Positions 14,883-23,748 of a stretch of 64,000 nt of DNA are shown one piece after another. Numbering within the stretch: the stretch's first letter is position 1; the number at the start of each line of letters is the position of its first letter. Position numbers and translations under genes: made by a program. Under the pieces are notes generated by a model. That model was not told where the DNA came from. It saw nothing but the letters and a program-made list of their open reading frames with translations, and did not search any database. The stretch covers positions 62,001 to 126,000 of the forward strand of contig CANAWG010000002.1 of the NCBI GenBank assembly GCA_947365245.1, in the 5' to 3' direction. The stretch is from an uncultured Oscillibacter sp. GTDB lineage: Bacteria > Bacillota > Clostridia > Oscillospirales > Oscillospiraceae.

Positions 14883-16460
14883 ATGGAATTGGATCTGAAT
14901 CTGCTGCGGCCCCAGGAGCGCTTTTCCCTCCAGGCCCGGCTGCTGTTTGAGCGGGAGGGCTTTTGCCAGTACCGCATGGGCCGGTTTGAGGAGTACGGCC
15001 TCTACCAGGAGAACCGCCGCTTTCTGGCCTCCGACCAGGTCATCACGTTTACGGACCTGGACGGGCGGCTGCTGGCGCTGAAGCCGGACGTCACCCTCTC
15101 CATCGCCAAGAACGCCCGGGTGGAGGAGGGCGGCTGCGGGCGGTACTACTACGCCGAGAACGTCTACCGCCCCAGCCAGGAGAGCCATACGTTCCGGGAG
15201 ATCAGCCAGATGGGGCTGGAGTGCATCGGCGCGGTGGACGAGGCCGTCACGGCCCAGGCGGTGTCCCTGGCGGTGCGGAGCCTGGCCCTGGCGGGCCGGG
15301 ACTTCGCGGTGGAGCTGAGCCACATGGGCTTTGTCACCGGCCTCTTTGACGCCGTAGGGGCGCCGGAGGCCGTGCGGCCCAAGCTTTTGACCTGTGTCCG
15401 GGACCGGAACGGCCACGAGCTCCAGGCCGCGGCGGAGGCGGCGGGATTGTCCCGCCAGGGGACGGAGGCGCTGTGCCGCTTATCATCTCTTTCGGGGGAG
15501 TGGCAAAGCGTGCTGGCCGCGGCGGAACCCCTGGCCCTCAACGCCCCCATGGGCGGCGCGCTCCAGGAGCTGCGCGCCCTCTGCGAGACCCTGGAGGCCC
15601 GGGGGGAGACGGACCGCCTGCGTCTGGACCTGTCGTTGGTGAACGACATGGACTACTACAACGGGCTGGTCCTCCAGGGGTATCTGACGGGAGCGCCCCG
15701 GGCGGTGCTGCGGGGCGGGCGGTACGACCCTCTGGCGTCCCAGTTCCGCCCCGGGGCCCGGGCCGTCGGCTTTGCCCTGTACCTGGACGAGCTGGACCGC
15801 CTTGTGGAGGCGGCGCCGGAGGACGGCGAAAAGGTGATGCTGAACGTGGCGCTGCCCAAGGGCCGCCTGGGGGACAAGGTCTACAACCTCCTGGCGGGGG
15901 CGGGCTATGGCTGTTCGGAGGACTACGCCGACACCCGCAGGCTGGTGGTGGAGAACCGCCAGGCCGGCATCCGCTACTTTCTGGTGAAGCCCAGCGACGT
16001 GGCCATCTACGTCCAGCACGGCGCGGCGGATGTGGGCATCGTGGGAAAGGACATCCTGGCGGAGTCCGGGGCGGATGTGTACGAGCTGCTGGACACCGGC
16101 CTTGGCAAGTGCCGCATGTGCGTGGCGGGGCGGGAGGACTTCGTGGACGACCCGGGCCGGACGCTGCGGGTGGCCACCAAATTCGTAAACATCGCCAAGG
16201 ACTACTACGCCTCCCAGGGACGAAGCATCGATATCATCAAGCTCAACGGGTCCATCGAGCTGGCCCCGCTGCTGGGCCTCTCCGACGTGATCGTGGACAT
16301 TGTGGAGACGGGCGCCACCCTGAAGGAGAACCATTTGAAAGTGCTGACAGAGTTCATGCCCATCTCCGCCCGGTTCATCGCAAACCGGGCCAGCTGCCAG
16401 TTCAAGCGCCGGGAGATTGACGCCCTGCTGGCAAAGCTCAGGGAGGTGACGGAGGCATGA
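14883..16460 (+). CDS. hisZG: HisZ-HisG fusion: ATP phosphoribosyltransferase with regulatory domain
   Basis: A 525-residue fusion catalysing the first step of histidine synthesis. Residues 1 to about 313 are HisZ, the histidyl-tRNA-synthetase-like regulatory subunit (DQVITFTDLDGRLLALKPDVTLSIAK, RYYYAENVYRP, DLSLVNDMDYYNGLVLQG, LRGGRYD). Residues about 319-525 are short-form HisG (VALPKGRLGDKV, KPSDVAIYVQHGAADVGIVGKD, ATKFVNIAKDYY, SDVIVDIVETGATL). Normally these are two proteins that form a hetero-octamer. An in-frame ATG at 15837 (codon 319) with GGAGG at 15818-15822 and a GTG just before it might still allow separate HisG synthesis. No stop or frameshift separates the parts. First gene of the his operon. 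Confidence 0.95.
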   Translation: MELDLNLLRPQERFSLQARLLFEREGFCQYRMGRFEEYGLYQENRRFLASDQVITFTDLDGRLLALKPDVTLSIAKNARVEEGGCGRYYYAENVYRPSQESHTFREISQMGLECIGAVDEAVTAQAVSLAVRSLALAGRDFAVELSHMGFVTGLFDAVGAPEAVRPKLLTCVRDRNGHELQAAAEAAGLSRQGTEALCRLSSLSGEWQSVLAAAEPLALNAPMGGALQELRALCETLEARGETDRLRLDLSLVNDMDYYNGLVLQGYLTGAPRAVLRGGRYDPLASQFRPGARAVGFALYLDELDRLVEAAPEDGEKVMLNVALPKGRLGDKVYNLLAGAGYGCSEDYADTRRLVVENRQAGIRYFLVKPSDVAIYVQHGAADVGIVGKDILAESGADVYELLDTGLGKCRMCVAGREDFVDDPGRTLRVATKFVNIAKDYYASQGRSIDIIKLNGSIELAPLLGLSDVIVDIVETGATLKENHLKVLTEFMPISARFIANRASCQFKRREIDALLAKLREVTEA

Positions 16461-17734
16461 TGAACATTCTGGACTTTGACGCCCTGGCCCCGGAGGACTT
16501 TTTGAACCGGGATATTCAGGCGGAAGAGGACGTCTCCGCCGCCGTGGATGAGATCCTCCAAGAGGTGCGGACCCGGGGCGACGCGGCCCTGCGGGACTAC
16601 ACCCGCCGCTTTGACGGCGCGGAGCTCGAGGACCTGCGGGTGAGCGGGGAGGAGTTCGCCGCCGCCCGCGAAGCGGTGGACGCTGACTTCCTGGAGACTC
16701 TCCGCCAGGCGGCGGAGAATATCCGGCGGTTCCATGAGCACCAAAAGCACAACGACTTCGTTCTGGCGGACCGCCCCGGGGTGGTGATGGGCCAGCGGTG
16801 GACCCCTATTGAGAAGGTGGGCGTCTGCGTCCCCCGGAGCCCGGAGGCGTTTCCCTCCACCGTTTTGATGAACGTGATCCCTGCCCAAATCGCCGGGGTG
16901 TCCGAGATCGTGCTGGTGACCCCGCCCCGGCAGGACGGCGCCGTCAGCCCGGAGGCCCTCATGGCGGCGGAGCTGGCGGGGGCTTCGGCGGTCTATAAGA
17001 TCGGCGGCGCCCAGGCGGTGGCGGCCCTGGCCTACGGCACGGAGACGGTGCCCCGGGTGGACAAGATCGTGGGCCCCGGCGGCGTCTTCGTGGCCACGGC
17101 CAAGCGGAAGGTGTTCGGCCGGGTGGCCATCGACATGATCGCCGGCCCCAGCGAGATATTGGTGCTGGCGGACGGGAAGACGGACCCGGGATGGGCGGCG
17201 GCGGACCTTTTGAGCCAGGCGGAGCACGATCCCCTCTCCTCCGCCGTGCTGGTGACGGACAGCCGCCCCCTGGCGGAGGCCGTCCGGGCGGAGGTGGAGC
17301 GTCAGCTGGAGCAGCTTCCCCGGCGGGACGTCGCCCGCAGGTCTCTGGAGGAAAACGGCAAGATCATCGTGGCGGACAGCCTGGAAAAGGCGGTGGAGGC
17401 GGTGAACCGCATCGCCCCGGAGCACCTGGAGCTGTGCGTGGACGATCCCTTTGCCCTGCTGCCCCGGATCCAAAACGCCGGGAGCGTCTTCCTGGGCCGC
17501 ACCACCCCGGAGGCCCTGGGGGACTACTTCGCGGGGCCCAACCACACCCTGCCCACCTCCGGCACGGCCCGCTTCTCCAGCCCCCTGGGGGTGGACGACT
17601 TCATGAAGCGGTCCAGCTTTTTGTACTACGACCGTCCGGCGCTCAGCACCTGCGCGGAGCGCATCGCGGACTTCGCCCGCCGGGAGGGACTGGAGGGCCA
17701 CGCCAGGTCCGCGCTCTCCCGCCGGGAGGGGTGA
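16457..17734 (+). CDS. hisD: Histidinol dehydrogenase
   Basis: A 425-residue, zinc-dependent NAD enzyme that oxidizes L-histidinol twice to histidine. Visible family blocks are GVCVPRSPEAFPSTVLMNVIPAQIAGV, YKIGGAQAVAALAYGTETVP, DMIAGPSEILVLAD, LLSQAEHDP (zinc ligands Gln-His), NRIAPEHLEL (catalytic Glu-His) and GPNHTLPTSGTARF. Length is normal. The ATG overlaps the hisZG stop (ATGA) and a second ATG follows directly; either is possible. Confidence 0.97.
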   Translation: MMNILDFDALAPEDFLNRDIQAEEDVSAAVDEILQEVRTRGDAALRDYTRRFDGAELEDLRVSGEEFAAAREAVDADFLETLRQAAENIRRFHEHQKHNDFVLADRPGVVMGQRWTPIEKVGVCVPRSPEAFPSTVLMNVIPAQIAGVSEIVLVTPPRQDGAVSPEALMAAELAGASAVYKIGGAQAVAALAYGTETVPRVDKIVGPGGVFVATAKRKVFGRVAIDMIAGPSEILVLADGKTDPGWAAADLLSQAEHDPLSSAVLVTDSRPLAEAVRAEVERQLEQLPRRDVARRSLEENGKIIVADSLEKAVEAVNRIAPEHLELCVDDPFALLPRIQNAGSVFLGRTTPEALGDYFAGPNHTLPTSGTARFSSPLGVDDFMKRSSFLYYDRPALSTCAERIADFARREGLEGHARSALSRREG

Positions 17735-17794
17735 CCGGTTTGCCCCCACAGACAAAAGAGCCATCCGCATCAAGACAGAAAGAGGTATTGGAAT

Positions 17795-18859
17795 ATGTGC
17801 GACTTCCTCTCCGCCGAGGCGCGGCGCCTCGCCCCCTACACCCCCGGCGAACAGCCCCGGGACCAGCAGTACGTCAAGCTGAACACCAACGAGAGCCCCT
17901 TTCCCCCCTCCCGCAGGGTCCTCAAGGCCCTCTCCCGGGCGGAGCTTTTGAAGCTGAATCTCTACTCCGACCCGGCGTGTACGCAGCTGAACGCCGCCAT
18001 CGCCGCCCGCTACGGTCTACAGAGCGGCAACGTGATCTCCGGCAACGGCTCCGACGAGATTCTGGCCTTTGCTTTCCGGGCTTTCTGCGGCCGGGGGCGG
18101 CCCGTGGCCTACGCCGACGTCACCTACAGCTTCTACCAGTCCCAGGCGGCCCTCTTCGGGCTGGAGGCCAGGGTGATCCCCCTGCGGGAGGACTTCACTC
18201 TGAGCGTGGACGACTACATGGACTTCCCCGGCACCATCGTCATCGCCAACCCCAACGCCCCCACCGGCGTCGCCGTGCCCCGGACGGACATCCAGCGGCT
18301 GCTGGAGGCGGACCCCAAGCGGGTGGTGATCGTGGACGAGGCCTATGTGGACTTCGGCGGCGAGAGCTGCGTGCCCATGATCTTCTGCTACGAGAACCTC
18401 CTGGTCACCCAGACCATGTCCAAGAGCCGCCAGCTGGCCGGCGGGCGGGTGGGCTTCGCCCTGGGAAGCGAATCGTTGATCGAGGCGCTGAACCGGGTGA
18501 AGTACAGCTTCAACCCCTACAACGTGAACCGCCTCTCCCTCATCGCCGGAACCGCCGCCATGGAGGACGAGGGTTACTTCCGCAATTGCTGCGAGACCAT
18601 TCAGGAGAACCGGGCCTGGCTGACGGAGGAGCTGGAGGGGCTGGGCTTTGCCGTGCTGCCCTCCTCCGCCAACTTCGTCTTCGCCAAGTGCGGCAGGCTC
18701 CCCGGCGGGGAGCTGTACCGCCGGTTGAAGGAGAGCGGCATCCTGGTCCGCTGGTTTGACAAGGAACGCATCCGGGACTATGTCCGCATCACCGTGGGCT
18801 CCATGGAGCAGCTGGCGGCGCTGACGGACGAGCTGACCCGAATGCTGGAAGATCTGTAA
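17795..18859 (+). CDS. hisC: Histidinol-phosphate aminotransferase
   Basis: A 354-residue PLP aminotransferase of fold type I. KLNTNESPFPPS binds substrate near the start, GNGSDEILAFAF holds the cofactor phosphate, NPNAPTGVAV and VIVDEAYVDFGG give the PLP-ring Asn/Asp/Tyr contacts, and TMSKSRQLAGGRVGFA contains the PLP lysine (here TMSKS instead of the common TLSKS). It converts imidazole-acetol phosphate to histidinol phosphate. It follows hisD after 60 bases with its own ribosome binding site (AGAAAGAGG). Confidence 0.95.
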   Translation: MCDFLSAEARRLAPYTPGEQPRDQQYVKLNTNESPFPPSRRVLKALSRAELLKLNLYSDPACTQLNAAIAARYGLQSGNVISGNGSDEILAFAFRAFCGRGRPVAYADVTYSFYQSQAALFGLEARVIPLREDFTLSVDDYMDFPGTIVIANPNAPTGVAVPRTDIQRLLEADPKRVVIVDEAYVDFGGESCVPMIFCYENLLVTQTMSKSRQLAGGRVGFALGSESLIEALNRVKYSFNPYNVNRLSLIAGTAAMEDEGYFRNCCETIQENRAWLTEELEGLGFAVLPSSANFVFAKCGRLPGGELYRRLKESGILVRWFDKERIRDYVRITVGSMEQLAALTDELTRMLEDL

Positions 18860-18871
18860 GGAGGGAGCGCC

Positions 18872-19459
18872 ATGCGAACTGCCAATATCCAGCGGGACAC
18901 CCGGGAGACCCGGATCCGGCTGACGCTGAACCTGGACGGCACGGGCCGGAGCGAGATCGCCGCCGGCGTGGGCTTTCTGGACCACATGCTGGAGCTCTTT
19001 GCCCGCCACGGGGACTTTGACCTCTCCCTCACCTGCCAGGGAGACACCCAGGTGGATTTCCACCACAGCGTGGAAGACGTCGGCATCTGCCTGGGGCGGG
19101 CCTTTTCGGAGGCCCTGGGGGACAAGCGGGGGCTGATCCGGTACGGGCAGAGCCTGCTGCCCATGGACGAGACGCTGGTGCTGTGCGCCGTGGACCTCTC
19201 CGGCCGGGACTACCTTGGCTGGGCGGTGGACCTGCCCGCCCCAAAGGTGGGGGACTTCGACACGGAGCTGGCCAAGGAATTCTGGCTGGGCTTCGTCCGC
19301 GGCTGTCCCGGCTCCGTCCATATCCGGGAGCTGGCCGGTGAGAATACCCACCACATTCTGGAGGCGGTGTTCAAGGGCATGGGCCGGGCGCTGAGGATGG
19401 CCGCGGCCATAGACGAGAAGCACCGGGACGAGATCCCCAGCACAAAGGGTGTGTTGTAA
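18872..19459 (+). CDS. hisB: Imidazoleglycerol-phosphate dehydratase
   Basis: A 195-residue single-function HisB dehydratase. The manganese-binding motifs are clear: GFLDHMLELFARHG, DFHHSVEDVGICLG, and later GENTHHILEAVFKGMGRALR; internal symmetry of the two half-domains is visible. It has no phosphatase domain, which agrees with the separate PHP phosphatase at the end of the operon. RBS AAGGAGGGAG before the ATG. Confidence 0.97.
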   Translation: MRTANIQRDTRETRIRLTLNLDGTGRSEIAAGVGFLDHMLELFARHGDFDLSLTCQGDTQVDFHHSVEDVGICLGRAFSEALGDKRGLIRYGQSLLPMDETLVLCAVDLSGRDYLGWAVDLPAPKVGDFDTELAKEFWLGFVRGCPGSVHIRELAGENTHHILEAVFKGMGRALRMAAAIDEKHRDEIPSTKGVL

Positions 19460-20070
19460 TGATCGCCATTGTGGACTACGGCGTGGGGAACCTCTTCTCC
19501 CTCTCCTCCTCCCTGCGGGCCCTGGGGGCGGAGACGGAGGTGACCCGGGACGCCCATCATCTGCGCGAGGCCGGCCGCATCATCCTCCCCGGCGTGGGGG
19601 CCTTTGGCGACGCCCGGGAGAAGCTGGAGAGTACGGGGCTGGTGCCCGTCCTCCGGGAGGAGGCATCGCGCAAGCCTCTGCTTGGCATCTGTCTTGGGAT
19701 GCAGCTGCTGTTTGACCGGGGCTTTGAGTATGGGGAGCACCCCGGTCTGGGCCTGGTGCCCGGCCAGGTGGTGAGCCTGCGGGCGGACCTGGAGGACAAA
19801 AGCCTCAAGGTCCCCCATATAGGCTGGAACAGTCTGGATATTGTGCGGGACGACCCGCTTTTCAAGTACTTTCGAAGCGGGGAGTACGTCTACTACGTCC
19901 ACAGCTTCTACGCCAGGGACTGCGGCGCCTCCACCCTGGGTACCTCCCGGTACGGAAACGTCTCCGTCACCGGCGCGGTGCGGAATGGAAACGTCTGGGG
20001 CGCCCAGTTCCACCCGGAGAAGTCCGGGGACGCGGGGCTGCGTCTGCTGCGGGCCTTCGCGGAACTGTGA
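19459..20070 (+). CDS. hisH: Imidazole glycerol phosphate synthase, glutaminase subunit
   Basis: A 203-residue class I glutamine amidotransferase that delivers ammonia to HisF. The start IAIVDYGVGNLFSLSSSL, the oxyanion strand ILPGVGAFGDA, the nucleophile motif LGICLGMQLLF and the C-terminal GAQFHPEKSG with catalytic His-Glu are all present. The ATG overlaps the hisB stop (TAATG). HisH is separated from hisA/hisF here by the flavoprotein gene. Confidence 0.97.
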   Translation: MIAIVDYGVGNLFSLSSSLRALGAETEVTRDAHHLREAGRIILPGVGAFGDAREKLESTGLVPVLREEASRKPLLGICLGMQLLFDRGFEYGEHPGLGLVPGQVVSLRADLEDKSLKVPHIGWNSLDIVRDDPLFKYFRSGEYVYYVHSFYARDCGASTLGTSRYGNVSVTGAVRNGNVWGAQFHPEKSGDAGLRLLRAFAEL

Positions 20071-20080
20071 GGAGGAAATG

Positions 20081-20563
20081 ATGCGAGAGATGAGACGAAA
20101 AGACCGCCAGGTGACGGACCCGGCGGTCATCCGGGAGATTATCGCCGGCTGCGACTGCTGCCGCCTGGGACTGCGGGACGGCGAGAGGACCTACATCGTG
20201 CCGTTGGACTTCGGCTTCACGGAGGAGGACGGGCGCTATACGTTCTACTTCCACAGCGCCAGGGAGGGCAGGAAGATCGATCTTGTCCGGCAGAACGGCT
20301 GGGCCTCTTTCGAGATGGACACCGGCCATGAGTGGGTGCCTGACGAGATTGCCTGCGAGTACACCGCCCGGTTCCGCTGCGTCATGGGCGGCGGGGCGGT
20401 GACGCTGCTGGAGACGGCGGAGGAAAAGCGGGCGGGCCTCGCCGCCGTGATGGCCCACGTCTCCGGAGGGGAGGGCCCCTGGGACTTTGACCCGGCCATG
20501 CTGGAGCGGACGGCGGTCCTCCGTCTGGAGGCGGAGGAGCTGACGTGCAAGGTGCATCCGTGA
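20081..20563 (+). CDS. Pyridoxamine-5'-phosphate-oxidase-like flavoprotein (Nim family)
   Basis: A 160-residue split-barrel flavin protein. MRRKDRQVTDPAVIREIIAGCDCCRLGLRDGERTYIVPLDFGF is the standard N-terminus of the Nim-like branch, followed by FYFHSAREGRKIDLVRQNGWASFEMD, where His-Ser-Ala and Lys contact FMN phosphate. Family members reduce 5-nitroimidazoles or bind heme/flavin; many have no known substrate. The ATG at 20081 sits 5 bases after GGAGG; the ATG at 20078 is too close. It lies inside the his operon between hisH and hisA without promoter or terminator, an odd guest in the pathway. Confidence 0.88.
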   Translation: MREMRRKDRQVTDPAVIREIIAGCDCCRLGLRDGERTYIVPLDFGFTEEDGRYTFYFHSAREGRKIDLVRQNGWASFEMDTGHEWVPDEIACEYTARFRCVMGGGAVTLLETAEEKRAGLAAVMAHVSGGEGPWDFDPAMLERTAVLRLEAEELTCKVHP

Positions 20564-20578
20564 GAAAGGGGCGTTACG

Positions 20579-21298
20579 ATGCAGATTTTTCCCGCCATTG
20601 ACCTGCGGGGCGGACAGGTGGTCCGTCTCTACCAGGGGGACTATGACAAGGAGACCGTCTACGGCCATGACCCCTGCGCCGCCGCCCGGGATTTCATCGC
20701 CGCCGGGGCGGAATACCTCCACGTGGTGGACCTGGACGGGGCCAGGGACGGCACGGCGGCCAACCTCGACTCCATCGCCGCCATCGCAAGGCAGGGCGGC
20801 CTCTATATCGAGGTAGGCGGCGGCATCCGCACGGAGGAGCGCATCCGGCAGTACCTGGACCTGGGCGTGGGCCGGTGCATCCTGGGTACCATCGCCGTGA
20901 AGGACTTCGATTTCACCGCCCGCATGGCCCAAAAGTACGGCGAAAAAATCGCCGTGGGCGTGGACGCCCGGGACGGGTACGCGGCTATCAGCGGGTGGCA
21001 GGAGCTTTCCCGGGAAAAGGGCGTGGACTTCTGCCGCCGCCTCCATGACGCCGGGGTGCGGACCGTCATCTACACCGACATCAGCCGGGACGGCGCGGAA
21101 CAGGGGACCAATCTGGCGCTCTACCGGGAGCTGGCGGAGATCCGGGGGCTGGACGTCACCGCCTCCGGCGGCGTCAGCAGCATCGCGGAGCTCAAGGAGC
21201 TCCAGGCCATCGGCGTCCGCGCCGCCATTTTGGGCAAGGCCCTCTACACCGGGCGGCTGGATCTGAGGACCGTCATCCGGGAGGTGGGGTCGTGTTAG
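20579..21298 (+). CDS. hisA: ProFAR isomerase HisA
   Basis: A 239-residue TIM barrel. QIFPAIDLRGGQVVRLYQGDY carries the catalytic Asp of strand 1, GARDGTAANLDSI and EVGGGIRTEERI bind the first phosphate, YTDISRDGAEQGTN holds the second catalytic Asp, and TASGGVSSIAEL the other phosphate site. It isomerizes ProFAR to PRFAR. RBS GAAAGGGG upstream. Its stop overlaps the hisF start region. Confidence 0.97.
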   Translation: MQIFPAIDLRGGQVVRLYQGDYDKETVYGHDPCAAARDFIAAGAEYLHVVDLDGARDGTAANLDSIAAIARQGGLYIEVGGGIRTEERIRQYLDLGVGRCILGTIAVKDFDFTARMAQKYGEKIAVGVDARDGYAAISGWQELSREKGVDFCRRLHDAGVRTVIYTDISRDGAEQGTNLALYRELAEIRGLDVTASGGVSSIAELKELQAIGVRAAILGKALYTGRLDLRTVIREVGSC

Positions 21299-22047
21299 CG
21301 CGGCGCATCATCCCGTGTCTCGACGTCAGGGACGGGCGGGTGGTCAAGGGCACCAACTTCCAGGGGCTCCGTGACATGGCGGACCCGGTGGAGATGGCCC
21401 GGTTTTACAATGCCTCCGGCGCCGACGAGCTGGTGTTCTACGACATCACCGCCTCCGCCGAGGGCCGTGGGCTGTTCACGGACATCCTGCGCCGGGTGGC
21501 CTCCGAGATTTTCATCCCCCTGACGGTGGGGGGCGGCATCCGGACGCTGGAGGACTTCGACCGGGTGCTCAAGTGCGGCGCGGACAAGGTCAGCGTCAAC
21601 TCCGGGGCCATCGCGGACCCGGGGCTCATCGCCGCGGGGGCCAAAAAGTATGGCGACCAGTGCGTGGTGCTGAGCATGGACGTCAAGCGGGTGGAGGGCC
21701 GGTTCCGCCTCTTCGCCAAGGGCGGCCGGGAGGACACCGGCATCGACGCCCTGGAGTGGGCGGTGCGGGGCGTGGCCGCCGGGGCCGGGGAGATCGTGCT
21801 GAACTCCATCGACACCGACGGTGTGAGACAGGGCTTCGATCTGGAGATGCTGGACGCCCTCAGCAGCCGGGTGAATGTGCCCATCATCGCCAGCGGAGGC
21901 GCGGGGAGGATGGAGGACTTCGCGGAGCTCTTCACCCGCCCCGGCGTGGACGCGGGCCTGGCGGCGTCGATTTTCCACACCCGGCAGGTGGAGATCGCCC
22001 CATTGAAGCGATATTTGAAGGGCATGGGGGTGCCCGTGCGGATATAG
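21292..22047 (+). CDS. hisF: Imidazole glycerol phosphate synthase, cyclase subunit
   Basis: A 251-residue TIM barrel. RRIIPCLDVRDGRVVKGTNF contains the catalytic Asp, VFYDITASAEGR and TVGGGIRTLEDF follow, NSIDTDGVRQGFD has the second catalytic Asp, and IIASGGAGRMEDF the phosphate loop. The start is GTG at 21292, overlapping the end of hisA, with GAGGTGGGG upstream. It works with HisH to form imidazole glycerol phosphate and AICAR. Confidence 0.97.
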   Translation: MLARRIIPCLDVRDGRVVKGTNFQGLRDMADPVEMARFYNASGADELVFYDITASAEGRGLFTDILRRVASEIFIPLTVGGGIRTLEDFDRVLKCGADKVSVNSGAIADPGLIAAGAKKYGDQCVVLSMDVKRVEGRFRLFAKGGREDTGIDALEWAVRGVAAGAGEIVLNSIDTDGVRQGFDLEMLDALSSRVNVPIIASGGAGRMEDFAELFTRPGVDAGLAASIFHTRQVEIAPLKRYLKGMGVPVRI

Positions 22048-22091
22048 GCGAAGATCCCCCAATTTCCCGGTATTGAAAAGGAGCAGCAGCT

Positions 22092-22736
22092 ATGGAGATC
22101 AAGGAATTGAAGTTCGACCAGTCTGGGCTCATCCCGGCGGTGGTGCAGGACCACTACACCAAGGAGGTCCTGACGGTGGCTTACATGAACGCCGAGAGTT
22201 TGGCCGTCACCATCGACGAGGGCCGCACCTGCTTTTGGAGCCGCAGCCGTCAGGAGCTGTGGCGCAAGGGGGAGACCAGCGGCAATATACAGCGCGTGGT
22301 GTCCATCACCGCCGACTGCGACGGCGACGCGCTGGTGGTGGAGGTGGTAAAGGACGGCCCCGCCTGCCACACCGGGGCGGAGAGCTGCTTTTTCCGGCCC
22401 GTCTACCTCTCGGAGGAGCTGAAAACGTTCAGCTACGAGGGCCTCTACCGTCTGATTCAGGGCCGCAGGACGGACCCGGTGGAGGGCAGCTACACCTCCT
22501 ACCTCTTTGAAAAGGGACTGGACAAGATCCTGAAAAAGGTGGGCGAGGAGTGCACCGAGGTCATCATCGGCGGCCGCAAGGAGGACAAGGCGGAGACCGT
22601 CTACGAGATCGCGGATCTCACCTACCATGTCATGGTGCTGATGGTGCAGATGGGCATCACCGTGGAGGATATCACCCGGGAGCTGGAGAAGCGCCACGTG
22701 GTGGACCACAAGGTGAAGCAGGAGCGGATGCAGTGA
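22092..22736 (+). CDS. hisIE: Bifunctional PR-AMP cyclohydrolase / PR-ATP pyrophosphatase
   Basis: A 214-residue two-domain enzyme. Residues 1 to about 115 are HisI ([61 protein letters not shown] with zinc-binding Cys). Residues about 120-205 are HisE ([44 protein letters not shown] with the magnesium Glu/Asp set). It carries out the second and third steps of histidine synthesis. RBS AAAGGAGCAGC. Confidence 0.97.
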   Translation: MEIKELKFDQSGLIPAVVQDHYTKEVLTVAYMNAESLAVTIDEGRTCFWSRSRQELWRKGETSGNIQRVVSITADCDGDALVVEVVKDGPACHTGAESCFFRPVYLSEELKTFSYEGLYRLIQGRRTDPVEGSYTSYLFEKGLDKILKKVGEECTEVIIGGRKEDKAETVYEIADLTYHVMVLMVQMGITVEDITRELEKRHVVDHKVKQERMQ

Positions 22737-23554
22737 GGACCTTTTGCTCCGTCCACACCCATTCCATCCTGTGCGACGGGAAGAATACCCTGGCGGAGAT
22801 GGCCGCCGCGGCCTTTGACGCCGGAGCGGCGTCCTTTGGCGCCTCCGGCCACAGCCACACCCCCATCCCCCACGACGCGGGCAATGTGCTGCCCCCGGAC
22901 CCCGCCGCCTACCGCGCGGAGGTGCTGCGGCTGCGGGAGGTCTACCGGGGGCGCATGGACGTGCTGTTGGGCGTCGAGCAGGACAGCTGCGCCGACGGCC
23001 CCGTGCCGGACTGGGCGGACTACTGGATCGGCTCCGTCCACAACCTGCCGGGCCCCGGCGGGGCGTACTGCGCGGTGGACTGGGATGTGTCTCGCTTTCA
23101 GGCGGCGGTGGAGGCGCTGTCCCCCGGCGACGTGCTGGGCCTTGCGGAGCGATACTATGACGCCGTGGCGGAAACGGCCCGGCAAAAGCCCACGATCCTG
23201 GGCCATATCGACCTTGTGACCAAGTTCAACGAGGGGGGACGGTTCTTTGACGAGGCGGCTCCCCGTTATCGGGCCGCGGCTCTGGCGGCTCTCCGCGCGG
23301 CGGACCCCGCCGCCACGCTTCTGGAGGTCAACACCGGAGCCATGTCCCGGGGCTGGCGGACGAGCCCCTACCCCGCCCTGTTCCTGCTGAAAGCGTGGCG
23401 GGACATGGGCGGGAGGATCATCCTCACCGCCGACGCCCACAGCGCCGAGACCATTGTCTACGGCTACGGCCAGGCGGCGGAGCTGGCGGAGGCGGCGGGC
23501 TTCGACCGGGCGGCGGTGCTGACCGCCGGCGGGATCGTGGAGCAGCCGCTGTAA
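22733..23554 (+). CDS. hisK: Histidinol-phosphatase, PHP family
   Basis: A 273-residue PHP-domain phosphatase: [18 protein letters not shown] (HxH metal motif), [46 protein letters not shown] and LTADAHSAE give the expected cluster of metal-binding His/Asp/Glu. It dephosphorylates histidinol phosphate, the step missing from HisB here. The GTG start at 22733 overlaps the hisIE stop (GTGA). This closes the operon: with it every step from PRPP/ATP to histidine is encoded. Confidence 0.92.
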   Translation: MRTFCSVHTHSILCDGKNTLAEMAAAAFDAGAASFGASGHSHTPIPHDAGNVLPPDPAAYRAEVLRLREVYRGRMDVLLGVEQDSCADGPVPDWADYWIGSVHNLPGPGGAYCAVDWDVSRFQAAVEALSPGDVLGLAERYYDAVAETARQKPTILGHIDLVTKFNEGGRFFDEAAPRYRAAALAALRAADPAATLLEVNTGAMSRGWRTSPYPALFLLKAWRDMGGRIILTADAHSAETIVYGYGQAAELAEAAGFDRAAVLTAGGIVEQPL

Positions 23555-23589
23555 CCGGGCCGGCCGTCGCTTTGCACAAATGTGTAGGA

Positions 23590-23619
23590 AAAAGGCACGG
23601 CTTTTGCCGTGCCTTTTGG
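23590..23619 (+). terminator. Terminator of the his operon
   Basis: AAAAGGCACGGC TTTT GCCGTGCCTTTT. Confidence 0.9.
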
Positions 23620-23630
23620 CTTCTTGTCCA

Positions 23631-23659
23631 TTGAGTTATGAGGTGCGTATTGATATAAT
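23631..23659 (+). promoter_or_regulatory. Promoter of the HAD phosphatase gene
   Basis: TTGAGT (23631-23636), 17-base spacer, TATAAT (23654-23659). Confidence 0.7.
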
Positions 23660-23748
23660 CAGGAGGGCTTGAATGGGGATCTGTCGGAAGAAGCCCGGCA
23701 GTCCACCCTTTTGATCGGCCATTATACCAATGAAAAGTGAGGCGTCTT

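Noticed and set aside
23661-23714. Leader peptide of 13 codons (MGICRKKPGSPPF) with a perfect AGGAGGG before the HAD gene
   Set aside because: The promoter at 23631-23659 would start transcription inside that AGGAGGG, so the site would be incomplete on the mRNA. It is only plausible if transcription comes from further upstream, past the his terminator.
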